From Paeniglutamicibacter antarcticus_C (lineage in GTDB: Bacteria > Actinomycetota > Actinomycetes > Actinomycetales > Micrococcaceae): a stretch of 64,000 nt of DNA. A program made the translations under genes and the position numbers. The stretch's first letter is position 1. Each line of letters opens with the position of its first letter. The notes beneath the pieces were generated by a model. It had not been told where the DNA came from. It did no database searches and worked only from the letters and a program-made list of their open reading frames with translations. The DNA lies in contig NZ_BAABLK010000012.1 of the NCBI RefSeq assembly GCF_039544305.1, positions 1 through 64,000 of the forward strand, in the 5' to 3' direction. Below, piece by piece: positions 1 to 7,742 of the stretch.

Positions 1-190
1 GCACCAAGTAAAAAAATCCCGGCAAATTGCTCCTAGCATGCACACGGAGGTGTACACCTAAAAACCATTCACCAATAAAATAAATAAATTGGTATCAACA
101 AACTTGGCACACTATTGAGTTCTCAAATAACAGACACTTCCAACACCCACCACCAGGAATTACTGACCCGGCCGCTTCGCTCTGGAGCAA
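1..190 (-). other. Transcribed leader of an rRNA operon (16S lies just outside the window)
   Basis: Read on the minus strand, this AT-rich stretch holds the motif TTTGAGAACTCAA (within 115-132), followed by CACTATTGAG-type leader sequence. That motif is typical of the region between rrn promoter and 16S rRNA in actinobacteria, where it serves antitermination and RNase III processing. No gene is encoded. The 16S gene itself should begin just left of position 1; I infer this from the leader alone. Confidence 0.75.
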
Positions 191-197
191 CTTTTCA

Positions 198-226
198 ATC
201 TTAGGACCCGGCAGGCCCGGAGTCAA
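198..226 (-). promoter_or_regulatory. rRNA promoter P2
   Basis: On the minus strand a -35 TTGACT (221-226) and a -10 TAAGAT (198-203) are separated by 17 nt and point into the rRNA leader. This is the best sigma70-type match near the operon. Confidence 0.75.
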
Positions 227-316
227 ATCGACATCCAAAGTCTTCCAATAAATCCTGCAACCAGCCTCCGCCTCACTCCCTTTCGGGCTGAGCTGCGGGG
301 CTCGGTGCGAGAAATA

Positions 317-346
317 ACTCTACGCGCACCTGGCTCTAAAGTCCAA
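317..346 (-). promoter_or_regulatory. Possible rRNA promoter P1
   Basis: A minus-strand -35 TTGGAC (341-346), an 18-nt spacer and a -10 TAGAGT (317-322) lie about 120 bp upstream of P2, the tandem arrangement common for rrn operons. Confidence 0.5.
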
Positions 347-374
347 ACACCCCCTACCTTGTCACCGGGCACAC

Positions 375-405
375 AAAAACCCCGGGAATGCGCCGAAACC
401 CGGGT
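375..405 (-). terminator. Terminator after the GlgB-like gene
   Basis: On the minus strand a CCCGGG stem, a 12-nt loop, a second CCCGGG and a short run of T (GTTTTTG) follow the stop codon of the GlgB-like gene. This would separate it from the rRNA promoters. Confidence 0.5.
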
Positions 406-515
406 GCCAGGGGCTATGAAACAAGCAGAAACGCCGGAATCCGATACTTGTGAACTGGCACACAGCGAAATACGCCTTCTCGTGGACCATCCTTATTCCG
501 TGCCGGCGACAACTA

Positions 516-1271
516 CTAGGTTTCGAAGCCCTCTGGCTGAACCACGCAGACAGTGTCCGGATCATCGGTTGAATAGTGTCCAGCGGGATCGGCGTACTCG
601 ACCCATGTCCCGGTCAGCTCAAGATACTCGAAGCGATACAAAGCTCCGACGGCAACGCCCGGAATGAAGATTTCCCAAATCCCGCTGTTTCCGAGCTCGC
701 GCATCGCGTGGGATGAGCCTTTCCAGATATTGAAGTCCCCGCATACCCGTACAGCCATCGCTTCTTCCTGTTTGAGAACGAACCCTGTGCCTTCGACTTC
801 CCCCATGGGTGAGGAATAGTGTTGGGGATGGGCACCGAGCAGGATCTGCTGGGCTTCCGCTCCCCCGGCCCTGATGCGGTGCAGCTCCATCTCCCCCAGG
901 CGTGGGGTATGGCGGTACGGGTCGTCGATGACTACTGCGCCATTGGGCCCGATACGTTGGATCCGGTAGTCGGGGACTCGCCCAACGTCCTTGGCTTCAA
1001 GCAGGCCGACCCAGAGGTCCCCGTGTTCTCGGGTCATCGCCATGGTGTCGGTGGCGGTCAAGACGTTAACCTCGGACACCTCACGCTGCAAGGTCCGGAC
1101 GCTCACGTGACCCGAGAGATTCAAATGCGGGCCGAGAACGGCATGCGGAGATTTGTACTCGCCTCGTTCAACGGCTTCCAGGATCTCAGGCCATACATGC
1201 AATGGTGCGCCCAAAGACTCCTCAAGCCGTTGCGGTGCATAGTCTTGTGCATCGAGCTCCGCCGGCCCCAT
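516..1271 (-). CDS. Stand-alone GlgB N-terminal domains (no catalytic domain)
   Basis: 251 residues matching the N-terminal half of the glycogen branching enzyme GlgB. The first part (about 25-145) resembles the GlgB N1 module, with motifs such as HAVLGPH and IDDPYRHTPRLGE. The second (about 150-245) is a CBM48/E-set domain (CGDFNIWKG, GNSGIWEIFIPG, GALYRFEY). It stops exactly where the alpha-amylase barrel should begin, so none of the catalytic Asp/Glu residues exist. The ATG at 1271 is chosen because GGAG lies 8 nt upstream and similarity begins soon after; the open frame upstream of it is unrelated. It may bind glucan or be a cleanly truncated relic. No other glg gene is in the window; rRNA promoters follow downstream. 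Confidence 0.75.
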   Translation of the reverse strand: MGPAELDAQDYAPQRLEESLGAPLHVWPEILEAVERGEYKSPHAVLGPHLNLSGHVSVRTLQREVSEVNVLTATDTMAMTREHGDLWVGLLEAKDVGRVPDYRIQRIGPNGAVVIDDPYRHTPRLGEMELHRIRAGGAEAQQILLGAHPQHYSSPMGEVEGTGFVLKQEEAMAVRVCGDFNIWKGSSHAMRELGNSGIWEIFIPGVAVGALYRFEYLELTGTWVEYADPAGHYSTDDPDTVCVVQPEGFET

Positions 1272-1512
1272 GGTGTTTCTCCGTCCCGTCGCTGCAGCAA
1301 AGGATTCGCACCCATGCTGCCCTCGGACAACCGGGTTGCCCGTGCGTCTCACGCTATCGAGAATCGGCGTGCTTGGGAATACAGGTTTTCCGCTGCCGCA
1401 GCCAGGCGACATGCAGCAACAAAAAGCGGTCCGACGAATCCTTGCCGGAAACGTCGAACCGCTTTCATGAAATCCTAGTGCCTTGCGGGCGGGGCCCGGT
1501 GCACGGACCGCC

Positions 1513-2514
1513 CTACACGCTGCGCTTGCGCGAAATCTCGTACAGCGTGATGCCCACGGCCATCGAAGCATTCAGGGATTCCATCGCTGAATCGATCGGG
1601 ATGGACAGGATCGAATCACAGTTCTCGCGTACCAGGCGGGAAAGGCCCTTGCCCTCGGAACCCACCACGATGCACAGCGGCTCCTTGGCCAGCGTGAGGT
1701 CTGGAAGGGAGATGTCACCATCGCCATCCAGGCCAAGGACGAACACACCGGCTTCCTTCATTCCCTTGAGCGTGGAGTTCAGGTTGGGAGCGCGGGTGAC
1801 CGGCACACGCACCGCGGCACCGGCGCTGGTCTTCCAAGCGGAAGCGGTCATTCCCACCGAGCGTCGCTCGGGCACGATGACGGCGTGGGCGCTGAATGCC
1901 GAGGCCGAGCGGATGATGGCACCGAGGTTGCGCGGGTCGGTGATCCCGTCCAGGGCAATGAACAGCGGTGCGTTCTTGACGTGGCCCTTCTTGAACTTGG
2001 AGATGGTGGCTTTGACAGTCTCCAGCGCATCGGCATAGTCGTAAGGCGGAACCTGCAAAACCAGGCCCTGGTGGATCGCTTCGTCCGTCATCCGGTCCAG
2101 TTCCGGCTTTCCGGTCTCCATCACGGGGATGCCGCGTTCGGCGGCGATCTTCAGGGATTCGCGCACGCGCTCGTCCATCTCGATGCGGATGGCCAGGTGA
2201 AGTGCCTTCGCCGGGATGTCGGCGCGGAGCGCCTCCACCACCGAGTTGCGTCCAGTGACCAGCTCTTCGCTGTTCTTCGAACGGCCCCCGGTGCTGCGGC
2301 CGCGTGGGGCGCTTCCGCCCTTGGACGGCCCGCGTTTGGCCGCGGAGCGCTCGGCGAGCTCCTTGTTCTTGAAAGCCTTGTGATACGGGCGGTCCTCGGC
2401 CTTGGGCGTGGGGCCCTTGCCTTCGAGGGCCCTGCGGCCATATCCGCCGGTTCCGACGGAGGGGCCCTTCTTGCTCTTGCTTTTAGCGCCGGAACGCTTC
2501 GGTGCAGCAGACAT
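1513..2514 (-). CDS. rlmB: 23S rRNA (guanosine-2'-O-)-methyltransferase RlmB, SpoU/TrmH family
   Basis: 333 residues. A basic, Gly/Lys/Ser-rich extension (1-85) precedes the substrate-binding domain (starting near VTGRNSVVEAL) and the knotted SPOUT domain (about 185-330). All three SPOUT motifs are visible: DPRNLGAIIRSA, VVGSEGKGLS and SLNASMAVGI. The family uses SAM to methylate a guanosine ribose in 23S rRNA, G2251 in E. coli. The long N-terminal tail is usual in actinobacterial members. The ATG at 2514 has AGGA about 10 nt upstream. It follows cysS on the same strand after a gap of about 105 nt. Specificity for G2251 is inferred from family only. Confidence 0.92.
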   Translation of the reverse strand: MSAAPKRSGAKSKSKKGPSVGTGGYGRRALEGKGPTPKAEDRPYHKAFKNKELAERSAAKRGPSKGGSAPRGRSTGGRSKNSEELVTGRNSVVEALRADIPAKALHLAIRIEMDERVRESLKIAAERGIPVMETGKPELDRMTDEAIHQGLVLQVPPYDYADALETVKATISKFKKGHVKNAPLFIALDGITDPRNLGAIIRSASAFSAHAVIVPERRSVGMTASAWKTSAGAAVRVPVTRAPNLNSTLKGMKEAGVFVLGLDGDGDISLPDLTLAKEPLCIVVGSEGKGLSRLVRENCDSILSIPIDSAMESLNASMAVGITLYEISRKRSV

Positions 2515-2619
2515 GATGGTGTATTCCTAGAATCGGGGCGGACGGCACGGCGATTTCACTCACCGCCCCGCCCATTTTAGCGGCAAGGGATGCAGATTCC
2601 GTGCCCTTTGTGGGCGAAC

Positions 2620-4089
2620 TTACGCTTTCAGGCTCCAGCGGGCGCCTTCGGTAGAATCCTCGACAATGATTCCCGCAGCTGCGAGGGTGTCGCGGATGGC
2701 ATCGGATCGAGCCCAGTCCTTGGTTGCGCGGGCAGCTGCCCGGTCGGCCAGTTGCGCGGCAACCAACACGTCCAGGGCCGCGGCCTGCGCCGAGTCTGCG
2801 GCTCCGGATGCCTCGATGGTGTCATCCAGGCCCAGTGCGTAGGTCATCGCCATGACCTGCTGCATGGCTGCGTCGGCCGTTTCCAGCTCCCCGGCGGCCA
2901 ACGCGGTGTTGCCTTGGCGCACGGCGTCGTGCAACGCGGCCAGGGCCTGGGGCACGTTCAGGTCATCGTCCATCGCCGCGGCGAACGCGTCGGTGACCTC
3001 GAAGTGGTGCATGTCGATGGAGAAGTCCGCGTTTGCCCCGACCCCGTGGATGCGGTCAAGCGCATTGGCAACGAAGGTGTCGATGCGCTCGACTGCGGCG
3101 GTGGACTCGGTGAGCGAATCGGGACGGTAGTCCAGCTGCGAGCGGTAGTGCGCCTGCCCCAGGAAATAGCGGACCACCCGAGGCGAAGCGAGCTCAAGCA
3201 TTTCGGACGGGGAAATAGTGTTGCCGATGGACTTCGACATCTTTTCACCCTGGTAAGTGACCATGCCGTTGTGCATCCAGAAATTAGCGAAGTCGTGGCC
3301 GGCGGCCATCGATTGGGCCATCTCGTTCTCGTGGTGCGGGAAGCGCAGGTCAAGGCCGCCGCCATGGATGTCAAACGCGGTGCCGAGGTATTTGGTGACC
3401 ATCGCGGAGCATTCAAGGTGCCATCCCGGCCGTCCTGTGCCCCAGGGGCTCGGCCACGAAGCTGTTGCGGGATCGCTGGGCTTGTTGCCCTTCCACAGCG
3501 CGAAGTCGCGTGGATCGCGCTTTCCACGGGGATCGGCATCCGGAGCACCCTGCATGTCATCGACTTTCTGGTGCGTCAAGGAACCATAGGCCGGGAAGGA
3601 ACGCACATCGAAGTAGACATCATTCGAATCATCCAACGCCGGATAGGCGTGGCCTCGGGCGATAAGCGTGGCAATGAGCTGGTGCATCTCGGTGATGTGC
3701 CCGGTGGCACGCGGTTCGTAGGTCGGCCGGCGAACCCCGAGGGTGTCGTAGGCGTTGGCGAACTCCTGCTCGAACCTGTACGCCAGGGCAAACCACTGCT
3801 CGCGGGCGAAGTAGTCATCGTCCCCTGCAAAGTCCTCGCCAAAGGAGGCTGCGGACTTTTCCAGGATCTTGTCGTCGATGTCGGTGACATTGCGAACCAC
3901 GGTGACCTCGTAGCCGCGGTTTTCCAACCAGCGGGAGAGGATGTCAAAGGCGATGGCGCTACGCACGTGGCCGACGTGGGGCATGCCCTGGACGGTGGCG
4001 CCGCAGTAGTAGAGCCCGACCTTGCCCTCGTTCAGGGGAACGAAGTCCCGGGTGGTTGCCTGTTTGGTGTCGTAAAAACGGATGCTCAC
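2620..4089 (-). CDS. cysS: Cysteine--tRNA ligase
   Basis: 489 residues, a complete class I aminoacyl-tRNA synthetase charging tRNA-Cys. Cys29 (LYYCGATV) with later Cys and His residues (WHLECSAM, FPHHENE) supplies the zinc site that selects cysteine. The HIGH-type motif is HVGHVRS at about residue 38 and KMSKS lies near residue 280. A mycothiol ligase (MshC) would share the fold, but length and overall pattern fit CysS. The start is GTG at 4089, with a -10-like TAACCT 6 nt upstream and no Shine-Dalgarno sequence, suggesting a leaderless message. It lies 22 nt after ispDF on the same strand. Confidence 0.95.
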   Translation of the reverse strand: MSIRFYDTKQATTRDFVPLNEGKVGLYYCGATVQGMPHVGHVRSAIAFDILSRWLENRGYEVTVVRNVTDIDDKILEKSAASFGEDFAGDDDYFAREQWFALAYRFEQEFANAYDTLGVRRPTYEPRATGHITEMHQLIATLIARGHAYPALDDSNDVYFDVRSFPAYGSLTHQKVDDMQGAPDADPRGKRDPRDFALWKGNKPSDPATASWPSPWGTGRPGWHLECSAMVTKYLGTAFDIHGGGLDLRFPHHENEMAQSMAAGHDFANFWMHNGMVTYQGEKMSKSIGNTISPSEMLELASPRVVRYFLGQAHYRSQLDYRPDSLTESTAAVERIDTFVANALDRIHGVGANADFSIDMHHFEVTDAFAAAMDDDLNVPQALAALHDAVRQGNTALAAGELETADAAMQQVMAMTYALGLDDTIEASGAADSAQAAALDVLVAAQLADRAAARATKDWARSDAIRDTLAAAGIIVEDSTEGARWSLKA

Positions 4090-4101
4090 CCCTAAAGGTT
4101 A
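4087..4101 (-). promoter_or_regulatory. -10 element with leaderless start (cysS)
   Basis: TAACCT (4096-4101, minus strand) ends 6 nt before the GTG of cysS. It would allow cysS expression independent of ispDF. Confidence 0.4.
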
Positions 4102-4111
4102 TCCGAGCCGG

Positions 4112-5419
4112 TCAACCGGCAGGCACCTTGCCCGGAGGGTTGCCTTGCCGCGGCACCGCATAAACCAAGGCCGTGGCGTAGGCCGTCACGCCTTCCCCGG
4201 TTCCTTCGTAGCCCAGGCCGTCGGAGGTGGTGGCGGTGACGGTTACCGGGGCACCGGCCGCCTTGCTCAGCACCGCGTCGGCTTCTTGGCGCCGGGCAGC
4301 GAACTTGGGCCGGCGGCCCACGAACTGGACTGCGACGTTCCCGATCTCGAAGCCCGCTTCCCGCACGAGCCGGGCAGCTTCGGTGAGAAGCGTGGTGCCG
4401 GGTGCACCTGCGTACTCGGGGCGGTCGGTACCAAAGTGTGTACCCAGATCCCCGATGCCGGCGGCTGAAAAGAGCGCGTCGCACGCGGCGTGGGCCACCG
4501 CATCGCCGTCGGAATGTCCGGACAGGCCTTGGTCTTGCGGGAAATGAAGCCCTGCAAGCCACATGGGGCGGGGTTCGGAGGCATCGGCGACCGCGTGGAC
4601 GTCGACGCCGATTCCGGTGCGCGGGACCAATACCGGTGCGGGGGTGTTTGACGGCTCGGCCATGGGGGTTTCCTTCCCGGGGTGCAGCGGCAGCATGGAC
4701 TCGGCCAAGACAAGGTCGAGCCGGGTGGTGATCTTCAAGGCAGCTGCCGCTCCCGGGACGGTGTCCACGCGCTCGCCGAGCATTTCCATGAGCATGGCGT
4801 CGTCTGTGACGGCCTCGGCAGCTGGGCTTTTCCACCCGGCTGCTTGCCGGTGGGCGGCAAGCAGCGCCGGCGCGTGGAATCCCTGCGGGGTTTGTACGGC
4901 GCGCAGCGTTCCACGGGCAGGAGTGCCGATGATGTGCGCCTGTTCCTCCCCGGGGTCGGTGGCTACCTGTTTGATGGTGTCCACCACCGGCAGGACCGGG
5001 ATCACTGCACGTGCCCCGGACAACAGCGCGAGCACCACTTGCCGGAAGACTTCCGGCGGCGTCAGGGCACGGGCGGCATCATGGATCAGGACGCGTTCGG
5101 TTTCCGGCCTCAGCGCATCCAACCCTGCCCGGACCGAGTCGTTACGGGTCGCACCGCCGGTGCGGCAGATCGGTTTCAGCCGATGCCCGGCGGCACGTTC
5201 CTCGAGTTCCGGCGCTCCGGCGGGAAGTACGACGATCACCTGGGAAGCGCACCCGGCCAGCTCGATGCCGTCCAGTGCGTGCTCGAGCAGGCAACGTCCC
5301 GCCAAGGGGACCAGGGCCTTGGGCATCCCGTATCCCAGCCGGGTTCCGGAGCCGGCCGCGACCACGATGATCGCCGTTTCCTGAAGTTCTTTGTCGCTAA
5401 GCGCAATCGGGTCACTCAC
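4112..5419 (-). CDS. ispDF: Bifunctional IspD/IspF, methylerythritol phosphate pathway
   Basis: 435 residues, a fusion of two MEP-pathway enzymes for isoprenoid precursors. The N-terminal half (to about 240) is IspD, 4-diphosphocytidyl-methylerythritol synthase, with the nucleotide-binding AAGSGTRLG and the downstream HDAAR. From about residue 265 it is IspF, the 2,4-cyclodiphosphate synthase, with metal ligands in DVHA and GHSDGDA and the end motif TTSDGLGYEGTGEG. The GTG at 5419 is preferred: TAGGCT sits exactly 7 nt upstream, whereas a longer reading would run into the carD terminator hairpin. It lies downstream of carD and upstream of cysS, all on the minus strand. Confidence 0.93.
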   Translation of the reverse strand: MSDPIALSDKELQETAIIVVAAGSGTRLGYGMPKALVPLAGRCLLEHALDGIELAGCASQVIVVLPAGAPELEERAAGHRLKPICRTGGATRNDSVRAGLDALRPETERVLIHDAARALTPPEVFRQVVLALLSGARAVIPVLPVVDTIKQVATDPGEEQAHIIGTPARGTLRAVQTPQGFHAPALLAAHRQAAGWKSPAAEAVTDDAMLMEMLGERVDTVPGAAAALKITTRLDLVLAESMLPLHPGKETPMAEPSNTPAPVLVPRTGIGVDVHAVADASEPRPMWLAGLHFPQDQGLSGHSDGDAVAHAACDALFSAAGIGDLGTHFGTDRPEYAGAPGTTLLTEAARLVREAGFEIGNVAVQFVGRRPKFAARRQEADAVLSKAAGAPVTVTATTSDGLGYEGTGEGVTAYATALVYAVPRQGNPPGKVPAG

Positions 5420-5432
5420 ATAGGCCAGCCTA
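5417..5432 (-). promoter_or_regulatory. -10 element with leaderless start (ispDF)
   Basis: TAGGCT (5427-5432, minus strand), 7 nt, then GTG. There is no Shine-Dalgarno sequence. This pins the ispDF start. Confidence 0.6.
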
Positions 5433-5492
5433 GCGGTGTTAGCTTCCGGTCCCGTGCCTGCAGAGACGAGCCGGCGACAGGTTTTAAACGCC

Positions 5493-5534
5493 GGTGGGGG
5501 CCCAAAACGCCTTTCGGCGTTCCGTGCCCCCACC
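5493..5534 (-). terminator. Hairpin between carD and ispDF
   Basis: A 9-bp outer stem (5493-5501 with 5526-5534) encloses a second stem AACGCC/GGCGTT. There is no T run, which is common in high-GC actinobacteria. It likely ends the carD transcript. Confidence 0.6.
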
Positions 5535-5565
5535 AGGGATTCGAATTAATGAGTGCTCTCGGCAA

Positions 5566-6048
5566 TTACGAAGCCAGAACCTCGTCCAGGACGGTCTCTG
5601 CCTTTTCTTCGTCCAGCTTCTTGGCCAAAGCAAGTTCGCTGATCAGGATCTGGCGCGCCTTTGCAAGCATGCGCTTTTCACCTGCGGATAGACCCCGGTC
5701 GTTATCCCGACGCCACAGGTCGCGAACGACCTCTGCCACCTTGATCACGTCACCGGAAGCAAGCTTTTCCAGGTTCGCCTTGTAACGGCGTGACCAGTTG
5801 GTAGGCTCTTCAGTGAACTCAGCCCGCAATACATCGAAGACCTCGTCCAGACCCTCCTGACCAACAACGTCGCGCACACCAACGAGATCGACATTTTCTG
5901 CCGGAACCTCGATGGTCAAATCACCCTGGGCAACCTTAAGCTTGAGATACATCTTCTCTTCGCCCTTGATGGTGCGCATCTTGATCTCTTCGATCATTGC
6001 TGCACCGTGGTGCGGGTAGACAACTGTCTCGCCAACCTCAAAAACCAT
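5566..6048 (-). CDS. carD: CarD-family RNA polymerase-binding regulator
   Basis: 160 residues, the normal CarD length. Residues 1-55 form the Tudor-like domain that binds the RNA polymerase beta subunit (begins MVFEVGETVVYPHHG). The rest is the helical DNA-binding domain with the conserved Trp85 (EPTNWSRRY) that wedges into the upstream edge of the promoter bubble, and the LSAGEKRML stretch. CarD stabilises open complexes, notably at rRNA promoters. The ATG at 6048 is preferred over an in-frame TTG at 6069 because family members begin MVFEVGE and AAGGGG lies upstream. Confidence 0.96.
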   Translation of the reverse strand: MVFEVGETVVYPHHGAAMIEEIKMRTIKGEEKMYLKLKVAQGDLTIEVPAENVDLVGVRDVVGQEGLDEVFDVLRAEFTEEPTNWSRRYKANLEKLASGDVIKVAEVVRDLWRRDNDRGLSAGEKRMLAKARQILISELALAKKLDEEKAETVLDEVLAS

Positions 6049-6360
6049 GTGGATAAACCCCTTTCCCAACTCCTAGTTTACCATGGTAATTGGGCAAAAC
6101 GATTCGGCGGGATCCTCTACTCCCTAGTAATGGCGCGGTTTTGGCTCTTCCCAAGTGGCACAACTAGTGCTATGTAAAGTGTCTGTTTCGGTCCATTTCA
6201 GCGCCTTGATCAGCACATTGATGACACTTACGCCGGGGGCCGAATCATACATTCGGGACAAAACACTCTAGGCTAAGGGACGAGAGTGGCTCCCTCGGGT
6301 GCATCCCGTGCGCCCACGAGCTCACCCGAACTCGAACCTGATTGAGGAGTTTGTGCCGTG
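6049..6360. promoter_or_regulatory. Divergent intergenic region carD / lipoprotein gene
   Basis: Rightward, TAGGCT at 6269-6274 is a plausible -10, giving a leader of about 80 nt. Within the leader TCGGGTG and CACCCGA can pair as an outer stem around an inner CGTG/CACG stem, just before the GAGGAG ribosome-binding site (6343-6348). No clear -35 is seen. I find no convincing carD promoter. Confidence 0.35.
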
Positions 6361-6888
6361 ATGACCGCACAGAAGAACCGTGGACGCCGCGTCGTTGCGG
6401 TAGCCGCCCTGGCCATGTTGACCTTTGGTGTTACCAGCTGTAGCGCAATCAACCAACAGGCAACGACCTTGCATTACGCCGCTTCCGACGGAATCGTGCT
6501 GAACGTCGGCGACTTGGATGTCCGCAACCTGATGCTGATCACCAACAGCGCCACCGATGAGGCCCGCGTGCTCGGATCGCTTGTCAATGACACCGACCAA
6601 GCGATGACCCTGGAAATGAAGCTTTCAACCGGATCGACTTCCGTCAAGGTCCCGGCCAAGAGCGTCGTGGATTTTGAGAAGGACAAGAACAAGACCTTGT
6701 TGACCTCGACCGGCGTTGCACCCGGCGCGCAGGCACGGGCGACCTTGAGCGTCGGCCCAAACTCCGATGAGGCCAAGATCCCTGTCATCGATGGAACCCT
6801 TGAGGAATACCGCGAGTTCGTCCCGGGCGGCTTTGATCCGAGCGAGCTTTCGCACCTGACCCCGTCACCAAAACCGGCCGAACACTAG
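6361..6888 (+). CDS. Putative lipoprotein of unknown function
   Basis: 175 residues beginning with a basic stretch (RGRR), a hydrophobic core and a lipobox ending VTSC at Cys27, so a type II signal peptide and outer-face membrane anchoring are expected. The mature part is soluble, Ser/Thr-rich and without a catalytic motif I recognise; a region near 75-130 looks like a beta-sandwich. GAGGAG lies 12 nt before the ATG at 6361; an in-frame GTG directly before it (6358) is the alternative. It is divergent from carD and convergent with regX3, and closed by a strong hairpin. Confidence 0.75.
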   Translation: MTAQKNRGRRVVAVAALAMLTFGVTSCSAINQQATTLHYAASDGIVLNVGDLDVRNLMLITNSATDEARVLGSLVNDTDQAMTLEMKLSTGSTSVKVPAKSVVDFEKDKNKTLLTSTGVAPGAQARATLSVGPNSDEAKIPVIDGTLEEYREFVPGGFDPSELSHLTPSPKPAEH

Positions 6889-6931
6889 GTCCGCTTCGGC
6901 ACCACGGTGCCAATGCAGGAAAGCAATAACC

Positions 6932-6963
6932 GATGGGCCCGAAGGAATTCCTTCGGGCCCATC
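6932..6963. terminator. Bidirectional terminator (lipoprotein gene / regX3)
   Basis: A perfect 32-nt palindrome (16 + 16) between two convergent genes can fold in either transcript. Confidence 0.8.
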
Positions 6964-7002
6964 GTCTCGCCACCGGTCAAACCCGGGGCCCGCAACAGGC
7001 TG

Positions 7003-7683
7003 TTAGGCCTCGAACTTGTAGCCAAGCCCGCGCACGGTGACCAGGTGCACCGGGGTGGCTGGATCCGGCTCGATCTTTGATCGCAGCCGCTTCACGTGCA
7101 CATCGAGCGTCTTGGTGTCCCCGACGTAGTCCGCGCCCCAGACCCTGTCGATCAGCTGCCCGCGGGTCAGCACCCGGCCGGCGTTGCGCAACAGCATCTC
7201 GAGCAGCTCGAACTCCTTCAACGGCATCGAGACCTCCGTGCCGCGCACCGAGACCACGTGGCGTTCCACGTCCATGCGCACCGGCCCCGCGGCCACGACG
7301 TTGCTGATGAGTTCCTCGCCCTCGCCCTGCCGGCGAAGGACGGCGCGGATGCGGGCCACCAGCTCGCGGGACGAATAGGGCTTGGTGACATAGTCGTCGG
7401 CTCCCAGCTCCAGGCCGATCACCTTGTCTATCTCCGAGTCCTTGGCGGTCAGCATGATCACCGGCACCTGCGACATCGTGCGGATCTGTCGGAACACCTC
7501 TGTTCCCGGCTGGCCCGGAAGCATCAGGTCCAGCAGGACCAGGTCTGCGCCGTGGCGCTCGAACTCTTTCACGGCATCCAACCCGTTCTCTGCCACACGA
7601 ACCTCGAAGCCCTCCTTCTCCAAGAGGTACGTCAATGGGTCGGAGAGCGATTCCTCGTCCTCGACCAGCAAAATGTGGGTCAC
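7003..7683 (-). CDS. regX3: Response regulator RegX3 (phosphate limitation)
   Basis: 226 residues, OmpR/PhoB type. The receiver domain (1-120) carries acidic residues in VEDEES, the phosphoacceptor Asp52 (LLDLMLP) and the conserved Lys in TKPYS. The winged-helix DNA-binding domain (130-226) ends in the canonical VRGLGYKFEA. The sequence and its position next to senX3 and phoU identify it as RegX3, called PhoP in Streptomyces, activator of phosphate-starvation genes. The start is GTG at 7683 with AAGGAG upstream. It lies 59 nt after senX3 on the same strand, so the pair is likely cotranscribed. Confidence 0.93.
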   Translation of the reverse strand: MTHILLVEDEESLSDPLTYLLEKEGFEVRVAENGLDAVKEFERHGADLVLLDLMLPGQPGTEVFRQIRTMSQVPVIMLTAKDSEIDKVIGLELGADDYVTKPYSSRELVARIRAVLRRQGEGEELISNVVAAGPVRMDVERHVVSVRGTEVSMPLKEFELLEMLLRNAGRVLTRGQLIDRVWGADYVGDTKTLDVHVKRLRSKIEPDPATPVHLVTVRGLGYKFEA

Positions 7684-7742
7684 CCGTTTTCTCCTTCCGG
7701 CAACGCGCGCAGGCGCATGGACCGTGTTGTGTTTGTATGTCG

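Noticed and set aside
2590..4095. 501-codon open frame on the plus strand
   Set aside because: It is antisense to cysS, whose motifs are unmistakable; it arises from high GC content.
4112..5533. Start of ispDF at 5533
   Set aside because: The extra 38 codons include the carD terminator hairpin and match nothing in IspD.
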